Shown here piece after piece: positions 41,114 to 50,263 of a DNA stretch of 64,000 nt. The notes below the pieces were generated by a model. The model did no database searches. It was given only the letters and a program-made list of their open reading frames with translations, and was not told the DNA's origin. Numbering within the stretch: position 1 is the stretch's first letter; every line of letters begins with the position of its first letter. The stretch comes from Natrialba sp. SSL1 (GTDB lineage: Archaea; Halobacteriota; Halobacteria; Halobacteriales; Natrialbaceae). Position numbers and translations under genes: made by a program. The stretch spans positions 62,001 through 126,000 of the forward strand of contig NZ_MASN01000037.1 in NCBI RefSeq assembly GCF_001861355.1. The letters are read 5' to 3'.

Positions 41114-42367
41114 TCACTCGACGAGATCGAACCCGACCGCGATCGTCCTCCGTCCGGCAGTCCCCCAGTAGGAAAATCGATACCGGCCAGCGCTGAGTTC
41201 GGGACAGACTGTCAGTCGGTCTTCGTGGATGTAGCCCTCGAGAATCCCGTCTTCAGTGAGTTCGAACGTCCACTCGAACGCCTCTCCCGGCGGATGCAAC
41301 ACCCCTTCGTCGGTATACGTGAACGCCACGTCGTCGGATCCGACACGAACATCCTGCCAGCCATCGTTCGTCAACTTCTCGAAATTGTACTTCGCTGCGT
41401 TCCCCGTCATCACCGTCTCGGAGGAAACGTTCCAGAGCCGAACGTGAACCTCGTCACCGCGTTCGAACTCGAGTGCGGCTGCGGCGTCGTCACCCTCAGC
41501 TTCCCTATCATTACCACCACGACCCACACTACCCCCACTATCATCACCCACATCGAACTGCGGATTCTCGACCCGCAGCGCGAGTTGCGGGACACCGGAC
41601 TCGTCGTCGCTGTCACCCCATACGACATCATCGTCGTCACTGCTCGGATGCCGGTCAACCTCATCGTCGGGGCACTCGAGTACACCGGCTGGCTGCGGAT
41701 CGTGAGTCGGCTGGACGAAGCCGGGTAACTCAGCCGAGTCGAGCAGTCCGCTGGTAGTGTCGACCTCGCTCGTTTCGCCCCAGCCGTCCGTGATCGCGAC
41801 GGTAGCCACCGAGGGGAGGTCGTCGCCGGTGATCCGAACGAGCGCGGCAGGATAGGTGATCATCTCACCACAGGCCTCGCGCTCCTCGCTCGTGTCGACT
41901 GCGTGGATGCTGGCGGTGATGGCTGTCTGGGGCTCGGACTCGTTCTCCAGCACATCGTCAGTAACTGCGACATCCGAAACGGCGAGTTCGTTGACGCAGG
42001 TGTTCGGTCCAACGGTCTGAGCGCACAGCACGACCGCGTCGTCGAAGTCAGTTTCCGACAGCCATGCTCTAAGCCCATCGACGCGTTCCGGATCATCGAC
42101 TAACCACGCGATATCCTGTGGGGACTCGGCGACGGAGACGAGTCCGGTTCGGTCGTCAATCTGGATCCACTCCGGTCGGGAAAGTGATCCACCGAGTTGA
42201 AACGTTTCGACCGTCTCGACGTGCGAATTAACGTTTGTTCCGTCTGCCTGGGTGCCGGTGGAACCGTTCGGCTCATCTGCGTCATCGTCGCTCAGACAGC
42301 CGGCGACGGCGAGTGTACTTACGGTTCCCGTCGCGACGAGGGCGTCGCGTCGGGTGTACTGAGTCAT
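41114..42367 (-). CDS. Acidic extracellular lipoprotein, function unknown
   Basis: 417 aa from ATG 42367 (MTQYTRRDALVATGTVSTLA); ATG 42373 also possible. A twin-arginine-like RRDAL, hydrophobic stretch and AVAGC lipobox. Mature domains: an N-terminal half with Cys-containing VVLCAQTVGPNTC, an acidic linker (about 235-295) and a C-terminal beta domain (VHVRLWNVSSETVMTGN, YTDEGVLHPPGEAFEWTFEL) similar to Ig-like modules of haloarchaeal lipoproteins. A TATA box lies 26 nt upstream. Confidence 0.75.
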   Translation of the reverse strand: MTQYTRRDALVATGTVSTLAVAGCLSDDDADEPNGSTGTQADGTNVNSHVETVETFQLGGSLSRPEWIQIDDRTGLVSVAESPQDIAWLVDDPERVDGLRAWLSETDFDDAVVLCAQTVGPNTCVNELAVSDVAVTDDVLENESEPQTAITASIHAVDTSEEREACGEMITYPAALVRITGDDLPSVATVAITDGWGETSEVDTTSGLLDSAELPGFVQPTHDPQPAGVLECPDDEVDRHPSSDDDDVVWGDSDDESGVPQLALRVENPQFDVGDDSGGSVGRGGNDREAEGDDAAAALEFERGDEVHVRLWNVSSETVMTGNAAKYNFEKLTNDGWQDVRVGSDDVAFTYTDEGVLHPPGEAFEWTFELTEDGILEGYIHEDRLTVCPELSAGRYRFSYWGTAGRRTIAVGFDLVE

Positions 42368-42387
42368 ACGCACACCTACAACGGTCG

Positions 42388-42399
42388 TGTATAAATTCC
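42388..42399 (-). promoter_or_regulatory. TATA box of the 42367 lipoprotein gene
   Basis: Minus-strand gaatttatacac is centred 26 nt before ATG 42367, favouring that start over 42373. Confidence 0.6.
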
Positions 42400-42550
42400 C
42401 TCAGCTAGCTCAAAGAACGATTGTATGTTTTCGGACGTGAGGGTCATCTTTCCGTGTCGTTCAGTTGGAACCAAGGCACCAGCTGCATACGTTAAAACGA
42501 CATTGTAGTTATCCTGACTTTCACTATCAGTGGGTGCTTCTGTGCTGGTG

Positions 42551-43906
42551 ATGCCTGACGATTCCCTCCAGATGGTATCGAACGCCCTTCGGGCGAATTA
42601 TTCCCGCCTCGCGGTGCTCGCGGCGCTCGCCGTCGCGCTCAGTACCGTCGTGCTTGCGGCCCCCGTTGCGGCCGACGGTACATCGACAAGCACCGACAAC
42701 AACGGCCACATCGACTTCGACGACCTGCCGTCAGAAGTCGAGCCACCGGAAACTGTCGAGTTCGAGGTTGTCAACACCAGTGGTGGCCAGTTCGACTTCC
42801 AAATCAGTTCACCCGACAACAGCTTCTCTCTCGAAGCGACACTCGAGGGTGACGACGACGATGTCACGATCGAACTCGATACTGGAGCCGTCGGTGCTGA
42901 CGACCCAGACGAGTACTTCACGGTAACCGATGGTGAGGTACACGACGTTACCGTTCATTCGAACGATGTCGGTGACGAACTTCCCGGCGGTGACTACTCT
43001 GTACATATCATGACTGATTCATCAATTGTCATGGATACTCTCACCGTAGCGCCAAGCATTGAGTTCCACGACGGACTCGAGTTGGACTGGTCGGAACTGG
43101 ACGATGACCCGTCACACACGATCGCGGGAACGACTGGGTTCGACTCGGGTGACTCGTTCGAGATCCGCTTCGAGACGAGCGATGACGAATCCTTCCTGCT
43201 CGAAGAGGAGGTCGTCGTCGACGAGGACGGTCAGTTCGAGACGACAGTCGATCTGACGACGCTTCCAGAGACGAACCGGATCGATGTGACGGCTGAACAC
43301 AACAACCTGACGAGAGTCTCAACGACGTTCTGGGTCGACGGTGTCGATCCTCGCGACGACGATAGCGACGACGACGATGACGCTGGGGATGAGGACGATA
43401 GCCAGACCGAAAGCAACGGCATCGTCATCGTTCACGACGGTGACGAACTCGAACTCGAGGCGGCTTTCGATCAGCAAATCACCGGTGAGTCTGACCTCGA
43501 CGCTGGCGAACACATCGATGTACAGCTGGTCTCCAGCGGGACATTCTTCATTCAAGAGGAAGTCGAGGTTGACGAGCACGGAACGTTCGAACTGAGCGTC
43601 GACTTCGATTACGTCGAGCCTGACACAGCGTTCACCGTCGATGCGGAATCGGCCGCCGACCCCGCAGTGAACGCATCGGTTTCGGGAACCATCGTCGAAC
43701 CGGGTGCAACCGACGGGGCTGACGAGAACGGATCCGTCGAGCACGACGAAACCGAACTCGCCGACGGCACCGATGCGGACGACGCACTGTTTGCTGGCGT
43801 CTCCACCTGGGGACTTGGCCTCCTTGCTGTTGGGACGGTGCTTTCGGTCGTCGGTATTAGCGTCATGCTCGGTATCGGCCGTTCAGGATCGCTTCGAGAG
43901 ACGTAA
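42551..43906 (+). CDS. Secreted BGTF-type surface protein with C-terminal membrane anchor
   Basis: 451 aa from ATG 42551 (MPDDSLQMVSNALRANYSRL). Signal peptide ends near VAAPVAADG (residue about 43). Two long beta-rich domains follow: the second (about 175-280) and third (about 295-400) share motifs such as GDSFEIRFETSDDESFLLEE and VQLVSSGTFFIQEEVEV, reminiscent of BGTF/surface-glycoprotein modules. An Asp-rich linker (DDDSDDDDDAGDEDD) separates them. The C-terminal helix WGLGLLAVGTVLSVVGISVM anchors it in the membrane. Confidence 0.78.
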   Translation: MPDDSLQMVSNALRANYSRLAVLAALAVALSTVVLAAPVAADGTSTSTDNNGHIDFDDLPSEVEPPETVEFEVVNTSGGQFDFQISSPDNSFSLEATLEGDDDDVTIELDTGAVGADDPDEYFTVTDGEVHDVTVHSNDVGDELPGGDYSVHIMTDSSIVMDTLTVAPSIEFHDGLELDWSELDDDPSHTIAGTTGFDSGDSFEIRFETSDDESFLLEEEVVVDEDGQFETTVDLTTLPETNRIDVTAEHNNLTRVSTTFWVDGVDPRDDDSDDDDDAGDEDDSQTESNGIVIVHDGDELELEAAFDQQITGESDLDAGEHIDVQLVSSGTFFIQEEVEVDEHGTFELSVDFDYVEPDTAFTVDAESAADPAVNASVSGTIVEPGATDGADENGSVEHDETELADGTDADDALFAGVSTWGLGLLAVGTVLSVVGISVMLGIGRSGSLRET

Positions 43907-44122
43907 CTCGCGTCTCAAGCACGCAAGATGTAGTCGTGAGTACGCCTCCTCGTTTCTGGCCCTGTTTTGGCCGACAATTTGGTACCGTGACATTAAATAG
44001 TGGCTGACAGAAAATACGGTCAACGAAGACCAAACGAGCCACTGGATGACGATCTTCACTTGCCTCTCGTCCGGTCGGCTGGTTGCTAGTAGTCGATGGC
44101 TTACACTCTACCGACATCATTG

Positions 44123-45451
44123 ATGGATCGAACTGAAGTAGTGGTTGTCCTGTGTGTACTCCTCCTCGTCTCCGCGTTCGCCGGCGGTCTCGGCTATCTC
44201 GCTCTCGCCGTCGGCGACGGAGCGCCCACCTCGAACGGACCCACTGCGGGAACGATCGATGTCGACGAAACGATCGAACCGATTCACACCGCCGGAACGA
44301 CCGGGGAGAACGTGTCTGTCGGCGTCCTCGACGTGACCGGCTTCGATCGCGAGTACCCGCTACTCGAGGATCGGGTTGTCGCCGCGGCCGGATTCGGAGA
44401 CGATATCGCCGTCGACGACAGCAGCGGTGGGAGTCACGGCACCGCAGTCGCTGCGACGATCGCTCGCATCGCGCCGGACGCTGATCTGCATCTGGCCACG
44501 TTCGAAACCCCTGAGGACTACGAGGACGGACTCGAGTGGCTGGTCGATCGCGACGTCGACGTGATCGTCGCGCCGGTCGCGGACGCGGGGACACTCGGCG
44601 ATGGGAGCTCGAAACTCGCGCGGGCGACGGCTGCGGCAACCGAGCAGAGTGTCGTCGTCGCACCAGCGGGCAATCTCGGGACCGGTCACTGGACGGGGAC
44701 GTACTCACCCGACGAAAGCGGCGCGCGCGGCTTTGAGGGTGGACCGCTCAACGAGGTACGGGGACCAAACGGGCACGCAGAGTTCCACCTCTCCTGGGAC
44801 GATCCAGACGAAACATATCAGCTCGAACTCTACCGACTCGAAGACGACGGGAGCACGACACGCGTTGCCCAGTCCTTGCCCCGCGAGTACGGCGATGTTC
44901 CGGGCGAACGATTGACGGCACAACTCGATGACGATACCTACGGGCTTGCAGTTCGCGGCCCGGGAGCGGACACAGAAATTACTACTAATACCCGCATTCG
45001 GGTCACGTCGTCAACGCATTCGCTAGCGGACGGGCGGTCGAGTGGCAGTATCGCTGCACCTGCCGCCGCGCCCGATGTGCTCTCTGTGGGTGCGATCAAT
45101 GAGGGGGCAGACGAGGTCGCACCGTACAGTTCCCGCGGTCCGACTACCGACGGACGACTCGGTGTTGATGTCGTCGCCCCGGACAGCCATCCAACGGGCG
45201 CTGATCCCACCTTTGACGGAACATCTGCTTCTGCCGCGTACGTCGGCGGGGTCGCAGCGCTCGTCGTCGATGCAGGCCCCGAACTCAGTCCGGAAGACGT
45301 GCGCCGGACGCTCGCATCGACCGCCGAGCCGACCGACGGCGTTGATACGGAGAGTGGGCGTGGGCAAGTCGATCCCCGTGCAGCCGTCGCGGCCGTCGAT
45401 GACACATTCGAGGCGACAGTTGCAGTCGAGAACGAGGAAGACGCCAGGTAA
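44123..45451 (+). CDS. Membrane-anchored subtilisin-like serine protease (S8)
   Basis: 442 aa from ATG 44123 (MDRTEVVVVLCVLLLVSAFA); ATG 44096 would add nine residues. An N-terminal hydrophobic helix anchors or exports it. Catalytic triad: Asp70 (VGVLDVTGFD), His105 (GGSHGTAVA), Ser368 (FDGTSASAAYVGG); oxyanion Asn184 (PAGNLG). An inserted beta domain (about residues 205-295) interrupts the catalytic domain. There is no evident propeptide or C-terminal extension like halolysin. It is located among surface-protein genes. Confidence 0.88.
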   Translation: MDRTEVVVVLCVLLLVSAFAGGLGYLALAVGDGAPTSNGPTAGTIDVDETIEPIHTAGTTGENVSVGVLDVTGFDREYPLLEDRVVAAAGFGDDIAVDDSSGGSHGTAVAATIARIAPDADLHLATFETPEDYEDGLEWLVDRDVDVIVAPVADAGTLGDGSSKLARATAAATEQSVVVAPAGNLGTGHWTGTYSPDESGARGFEGGPLNEVRGPNGHAEFHLSWDDPDETYQLELYRLEDDGSTTRVAQSLPREYGDVPGERLTAQLDDDTYGLAVRGPGADTEITTNTRIRVTSSTHSLADGRSSGSIAAPAAAPDVLSVGAINEGADEVAPYSSRGPTTDGRLGVDVVAPDSHPTGADPTFDGTSASAAYVGGVAALVVDAGPELSPEDVRRTLASTAEPTDGVDTESGRGQVDPRAAVAAVDDTFEATVAVENEEDAR

Positions 45452-45545
45452 CATTCATCCCGTTCGGACCGTGAGAGTGTATCGCTCAAATCGCCGTTTA
45501 ACGTATAGTAAGCTATGTCCTGGTGTAGGCCCGACTCGAGAACTA

Positions 45546-46160
45546 ATGTCGACACTAACGAATATTCTCCCTTCCACATCGGCAACTGCGGACGCCTCCC
45601 TCAGAATTGTCGACGTGGACGACGACGAGGCCGACGAACTCTTCGATGTGTTCTCGAGTGAGACGCGTCGAAACGTGTACCGCAGCCTGTTCGAGGAACC
45701 GGCGACGGCATCAGAGTTGGCGGCTAGCGTCGACACCTCCGTTCAGAACGTCTCGCATCACATCTCGGTTCTCGAGTCGGCGGCGCTCATCGAACCCGTC
45801 GGTCAGCGGTACTCGGAGAAGGGGAACGAGATGGTCGTCTACGGTCCGGCGAGCGATCCGCTCGTCTTCGTCGGGGAGGAAGAGACACGCTCGCAACTCG
45901 AGCGGTCGCTCTCCGAAGTCGTCGCCGGACTCGCGGTTCTCGGTGCTGGCGCGCTGTTCGTTCAGTGGGGCGTCTACAGCCTGTTCTCACCGACCGGAAC
46001 CGATTCGACCGGGATCGATCCGGCGAGTCACACGAGCAGCGTAAACGAAACGCAGGGGCTACTCACCTGGCTCGTCTTCGATGCGGGAGAACCGGGTATC
46101 ATTTTCTTCTTTGGCGCGCTACTCGTCGCCGGTCTCGCGTCGCTGGCGCTTCGGCGGTAG
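45546..46160 (+). CDS. ArsR-type winged-helix regulator with two C-terminal membrane helices
   Basis: 204 aa. Residues about 30-95 are an ArsR/HTH_20-type domain (LFDVFSSETRRNVYRSLFEE, TASELAASVDTSVQNVSHHI, IEPVGQRYSEKGNEMVVYGP). Residues 118-140 and 182-203 are hydrophobic helices joined by an extracellular loop, so the DNA-binding domain is membrane-tethered. It follows the S8 protease by 94 bp on the same strand and is a plausible regulator of that surface module. Confidence 0.8.
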   Translation: MSTLTNILPSTSATADASLRIVDVDDDEADELFDVFSSETRRNVYRSLFEEPATASELAASVDTSVQNVSHHISVLESAALIEPVGQRYSEKGNEMVVYGPASDPLVFVGEEETRSQLERSLSEVVAGLAVLGAGALFVQWGVYSLFSPTGTDSTGIDPASHTSSVNETQGLLTWLVFDAGEPGIIFFFGALLVAGLASLALRR

Positions 46161-46173
46161 CGCCACCCAGACG

Positions 46174-47958
46174 TCACTCGTCTCTGAGCGTCTCGAGCCG
46201 CTCGAGCGTCTCCGCTCCCGCAGTATCCTTGTCGTATCGCACACCCAGGAATCGGGGGAATCGAAGCGCATAGCCCGACGAGTACGTCGGCGACGTCTGG
46301 ATCTCCTCGTAGCCGACCTCGAAAACGACGGCCGGCTCGAGTTCGACTGCCGTTCCATCCTCCGCGACGATGTGTGGCTCCAGCAACTCCGTCAACTCTT
46401 CGAGCTTCTCGTCCGTGATCCCCGTCGCGACCTTGCCGACCGTCTCCAGGTCGTCGCCGTCACGAACCGAGAGTTCGAACGTCCCGAGGAACGTCGCTCG
46501 ACGGCCCTCGCCCCACTCCGCGCCGGTGACGACGCAGTCGAGCGTCTCCACGTCCGGTTTACGCTTCTGCCAGTTCTTTCCGCGCCGGCCCGGCGAGTAC
46601 GCCGAATCGGGGTTCTTGAGCATGATTCCCTCGTGGCCCGCCTCGAGTGCATCCGCGTCGACGGCCTCGATTTCGTCGGGGTCGTCGGTGACCCATAGCA
46701 GTGAGAAGCCCTCAATGTCCGTTGGCGCTTGCTCGGAGTCCGAGTCCTGCGCGAGCACCGACTCGAGTTGGTCGTGTCGTTCGACCAGTGGCTCCTCGAG
46801 GAGGTCGTCGCCGTCGGCGTGCAGACAGTCGAAGAAAACCGGGCGAACAGAGACGTTTTCGCGGGCCTTCGCCACGTCGTGCTTGCGCCGGAAGCGCTTG
46901 AGCACCTCCTGGAACGGGAGGGGGCTGCCATCGTCGTCGATCGCGACGACCTCGCCGTCCAGGATCGCGGGGCCATCGAGGTGTTCGTCGGCGAACTCGA
47001 CGACCTCCGGGAGTGCGTCGGTGACCTCCTCCATGTTCCGGGAGAAAACGTGCGTCTCGCCGTTGCTGTCGCCGTCTGGGTTGCCGGGGCCTGCTGGATC
47101 GTAGTGCAACTGAATTCGCGCCCCGTCGTACTTCCACTCGACCGCAGCCTCGTCCCACTCCTCGAGTGCATCCGTAACCGTCCCCGCCTGTGCGAGCATG
47201 GCCTGGACTGGGCGGCCGATCTCGAGTTCGATTTCGTCGAGTCCGCTGACACCGTCCTCGCGGGCGGTTTCGGCGACCTGGCCGTAGTCGTTCGAGACCT
47301 GTAGTGCGCGTTCGACCGTCTCCTGGGGAACGTCGAAAGCTTCGGCGATGGCGTCCCGAACGGTGCCCTCGCCGACGCCGATGCGCATCTCCGAGAGGAC
47401 GAGGCGGGCGAGGTAGCGCGCTTCGTCGCTCGAGCAGCGGTTGAACAGCCCGAAGAGGAGGTCGACCTTCCGGTCCTGGCTGCCCGAGCCTTCGGCGGCC
47501 GCGAGGTCGGTGAGGGTGTCGTTTATTTCGCTGACGGTGAGGTCGCCAGTGCCGTTGTTGCCGTTGCCGCCGTTGTTGTGGTCGTCTCGGTCGTCATTGT
47601 CGTCGCCAGCGCCACTGCCACCGCCGCCTATGAACGCACCCAACCCCTGCTGGCCGCCGAAGTCGTAGCTCGCCGCCACCGCACCGATTTCGCCGCGCTC
47701 GGCGAGGCGCTCCTCCACGTCGTTTGCGTCGACGTTCGTTCCCGCCGCGCGGGCGATGGCCTCGTAGCAGGTGTTCGGCCCGATATCGAGCGTGGTCGAG
47801 TCCCAGGCGGGAAAGACCCGGCCCTGGACGAACCGGGCGACGATCGGGAGGTCGTCGCCGGCCTCGGCGAGCAGGTCGCGGACGTGGGTAACGATCTCGA
47901 GATCCGCAGATTCAGCCTCGATCGTGGCGGCGCGGTCGGCGAACGTGGCGAACTCCAT
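46174..47958 (-). CDS. ligA: ATP-dependent DNA ligase
   Basis: 594 aa. The nucleotidyl-acceptor Lys is in motif I WKYDGARIQ; motif III DGEVVAID, motif IV HEGIMLKNPDSAY and motif V WQKRKP follow, with an N-terminal DNA-binding domain and a C-terminal OB fold (VEVGYEEIQTSPTYSSGYALRFPR). An insert of Gly/Asn/Asp-rich sequence (about residues 108-135) breaks the N-terminal domain, a common haloarchaeal expansion. It seals nicks in replication and repair. Confidence 0.95.
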   Translation of the reverse strand: MEFATFADRAATIEAESADLEIVTHVRDLLAEAGDDLPIVARFVQGRVFPAWDSTTLDIGPNTCYEAIARAAGTNVDANDVEERLAERGEIGAVAASYDFGGQQGLGAFIGGGGSGAGDDNDDRDDHNNGGNGNNGTGDLTVSEINDTLTDLAAAEGSGSQDRKVDLLFGLFNRCSSDEARYLARLVLSEMRIGVGEGTVRDAIAEAFDVPQETVERALQVSNDYGQVAETAREDGVSGLDEIELEIGRPVQAMLAQAGTVTDALEEWDEAAVEWKYDGARIQLHYDPAGPGNPDGDSNGETHVFSRNMEEVTDALPEVVEFADEHLDGPAILDGEVVAIDDDGSPLPFQEVLKRFRRKHDVAKARENVSVRPVFFDCLHADGDDLLEEPLVERHDQLESVLAQDSDSEQAPTDIEGFSLLWVTDDPDEIEAVDADALEAGHEGIMLKNPDSAYSPGRRGKNWQKRKPDVETLDCVVTGAEWGEGRRATFLGTFELSVRDGDDLETVGKVATGITDEKLEELTELLEPHIVAEDGTAVELEPAVVFEVGYEEIQTSPTYSSGYALRFPRFLGVRYDKDTAGAETLERLETLRDE

Positions 47959-48115
47959 CGGCGGTGTCTATCGCCGGGGAGGCTAAAACGGTTCTGAGAC
48001 CGGGTGACGTGACACTGTCGACTACCCCTCAACCGACGAGCAGGCAGACGGAATTCGGCTCTTCCCATCACTTCGAGGATGTGCATTTAAACCAGTCGCG
48101 CACCCACACCGACGT

Positions 48116-49672
48116 ATGCCATCAGGGGACCTCGCAGCGCGGGTCACAGACGTGTTGTCGGTCGACGCCGACGGCTACCGCGAGCACGCCGAGGCCGACG
48201 CCGAAGTCATCAAGGACGCGATCGAAGACGGCGTCTTCGACAACCCACAGGCCATCGTCGGACTCGAGTACGAGTTCTACGCGATCAAGGACGACGACGC
48301 CACGCTGCGGCGAGTGCCGCGGCGGCTACTCGAGTTGATCGGTTTCGAGAAGGAACTCGGCCTGCACAATGCGGAGATGACGACGAGTCCGCAGCCGCTG
48401 AACGGCCACGGGCTGGCGGCCCAGGAGTCGGAGGTCAAAGCGCGCCTGCAGACGGCGCTGAAGGTGACCGAATCAGAGCGCATGCGACTGGTCAGCGACG
48501 GGCTCTGGACGATTCCGCCGGAGGGCGAGGACGCGACGACGTACCTTACCGACAGCGTCGAGCGCACTGTCGAGGACGAGGCTGCGGAGGGCGGCGAGCG
48601 GTCCGTTCGCGTCGCGACGAACATGAGCGACTCGGCGCGCTATCACGCGATGGCCAACACGGACCAGGCCGACGTGGCCGGCATGCGAATCGAGGCACCG
48701 AACGTCTCCTTGCAGGCCGATACGGTCATGCCCGAGAGTCTGATCACGTCGATTCAGCCCCACTATCAGGTGGCCCACGCGCCCGATCTGCCGACGTACT
48801 TCAACTACGCCGTCCGGACCGCCGCCCCATTGCTCGCGCTCGGGGTGAACTCGCCGTTCTTCCCCGCCGACCTCTACGACGACGCGACGGCCGAGGACGT
48901 GCTCGCGGACGGCTGGATGGAGCACCGGATCAGCGTCTTCGAAACCGTGCTGAACGACCCGAACACGGGCGAGGGGAAGGTTCGGTTCCCGCAGGATCTC
49001 GACTCCGTCGAGGAGGCCGTCGATCGCATCGCCACCGACGATACGATGGTTCCGATGCCCGTCGAGGCGGGCGAGCGATTCGACGACCAGTTCCCCCACT
49101 TCCGGCGCAAGCACGGCACCTACTGGCGGTGGGTTCGGCCCGTGTTCGGCGGGCCGACGCGCTCGGCTGCGAACGCGCGCATCGAGTTCCGGCCGATTCC
49201 CGCCCAGCCGACCGTCCGGGACTCCGTCTCGTTCCTCGCGGCGTTCGCCGGCCTCCTCGAGAGCCTGGTTCGGCTCGAACACCCTGTCCACGAACTCGAC
49301 TGGCAGACTGCCCGCGAGAACTTCTACGCGGCCATGCGCGGCGGCCTCGAGGCAGATATCGTCTGGATCACCAACGACGGCAAGGAGACGACGGACACGC
49401 TGGCGCTCTACGAGGACCTGCTGGCCCACGCCGAGGACGGACTGACGAGTCGTGGTCTGACCGAGGAGCAGGCTGCGAAGTATCTCTACCCGTTGCGCCG
49501 ACGTGTGCGCCAGCAACTGACACCGGCCCGCTGGAAGCACGATCAGGTTCGTTCGGCGGTCGACGACGGCGCAGACCTGGAAACGGCGATCGAAACCATG
49601 CAACGAGCGTACGTGCGCCGCCAGCGCGAGACGCTGCTGGAAGGGAGTTTCGCTGACTGGATCGGCGACTGA
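48116..49672 (+). CDS. Glutamate-cysteine ligase 2 (GCS2)-like ATP-dependent ligase
   Basis: 518 aa. [35 protein letters not shown], and the long block [32 protein letters not shown] match the carboxylate-amine ligase fold of GCS2/YbdK, with Glu-rich Mg-ATP sites. It is longer than the about 360-aa haloarchaeal GshA that makes gamma-glutamylcysteine, so it may act on another amino acid pair. Its start is separate from the divergent ligA gene. Confidence 0.7.
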   Translation: [518 protein letters not shown]

Positions 49673-49831
49673 GTCGGTGACAGCAGTCAGAAACACGGTT
49701 GTAATTCTTCTGCCAAGGAATCGGCCAGAACGGGAGTCAGCGCTGGATTTTACGACTAAAGCCTCCGGTATCTCAACCCTGCTCACAGCACATTCTGACC
49801 ACCACAGTATCAGCGTCGCAGTCACCGATAA

Positions 49832-49862
49832 GGACTAATACAGTGCGATACAAACTGATACA
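49832..49862 (+). promoter_or_regulatory. Toxin-antitoxin promoter with 10-bp-phased ATACA repeats
   Basis: Three copies of (a/g)ataca lie at 49837-49842, 49847-49852 and 49857-49862, exactly 10 bp apart. The first overlaps the TATA position (-27 from ATG 49865) and the last abuts the start codon. One helical turn spacing suggests side-by-side binding of an autoregulator. Confidence 0.5.
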
Positions 49863-49864
49863 CA

Positions 49865-50260
49865 ATGCCGATCACAGAGGACGAATTCCGGACGATCAAC
49901 GAAGATAGCCCGGTCATCGACCTCGCGGCCGACACGACGCAGGGAATGATCTATCGGCACCTCCTCGAGAACGCCGATAAGGCGTTTCGCCAGCGTGAGA
50001 TCGTTGATGCGGTCGACGTGCCTCAAGGAAGTGTCGGGCCGACACTCAAGCGCCTCGAGCGGCGCGGACTGGTTGAGCACCGCGGCCGGTACTGGAAGAT
50101 CGCTGACGCCGAACACGCCACCGCCTCCGCTGGGTTGCTCGGTGCTGCAGCAGTCGACGAGATCGACGGCGGCTTCTCGGACGATGCGGTCGACGAGTGG
50201 ATGGAAACCGCCCTTGATCCGATCGACGGACGCCACGAGAGCGATAACAAGGGAGCATAA
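49865..50260 (+). CDS. MarR-like winged-helix antitoxin/regulator
   Basis: 131 aa. Residues 20-85 form a winged helix (TTQGMIYRHLLENADKAFRQ, IVDAVDVPQGSVGPTLKRLE, VEHRGRYWKIADAE). The acidic C-terminal tail (DDAVDEWMETALDPIDG) could wrap the toxin. The MazF-like frame begins 3 nt after its stop, the usual antitoxin-first order, and phased repeats cover its promoter. Confidence 0.78.
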   Translation: MPITEDEFRTINEDSPVIDLAADTTQGMIYRHLLENADKAFRQREIVDAVDVPQGSVGPTLKRLERRGLVEHRGRYWKIADAEHATASAGLLGAAAVDEIDGGFSDDAVDEWMETALDPIDGRHESDNKGA

Positions 50261-50263
50261 GCG

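Noticed and set aside
48473-49825. A 450-codon minus-strand frame opposite the GCS2-like gene
   Set aside because: The composition is Arg/Val-rich and domainless, while the plus frame has family motifs.
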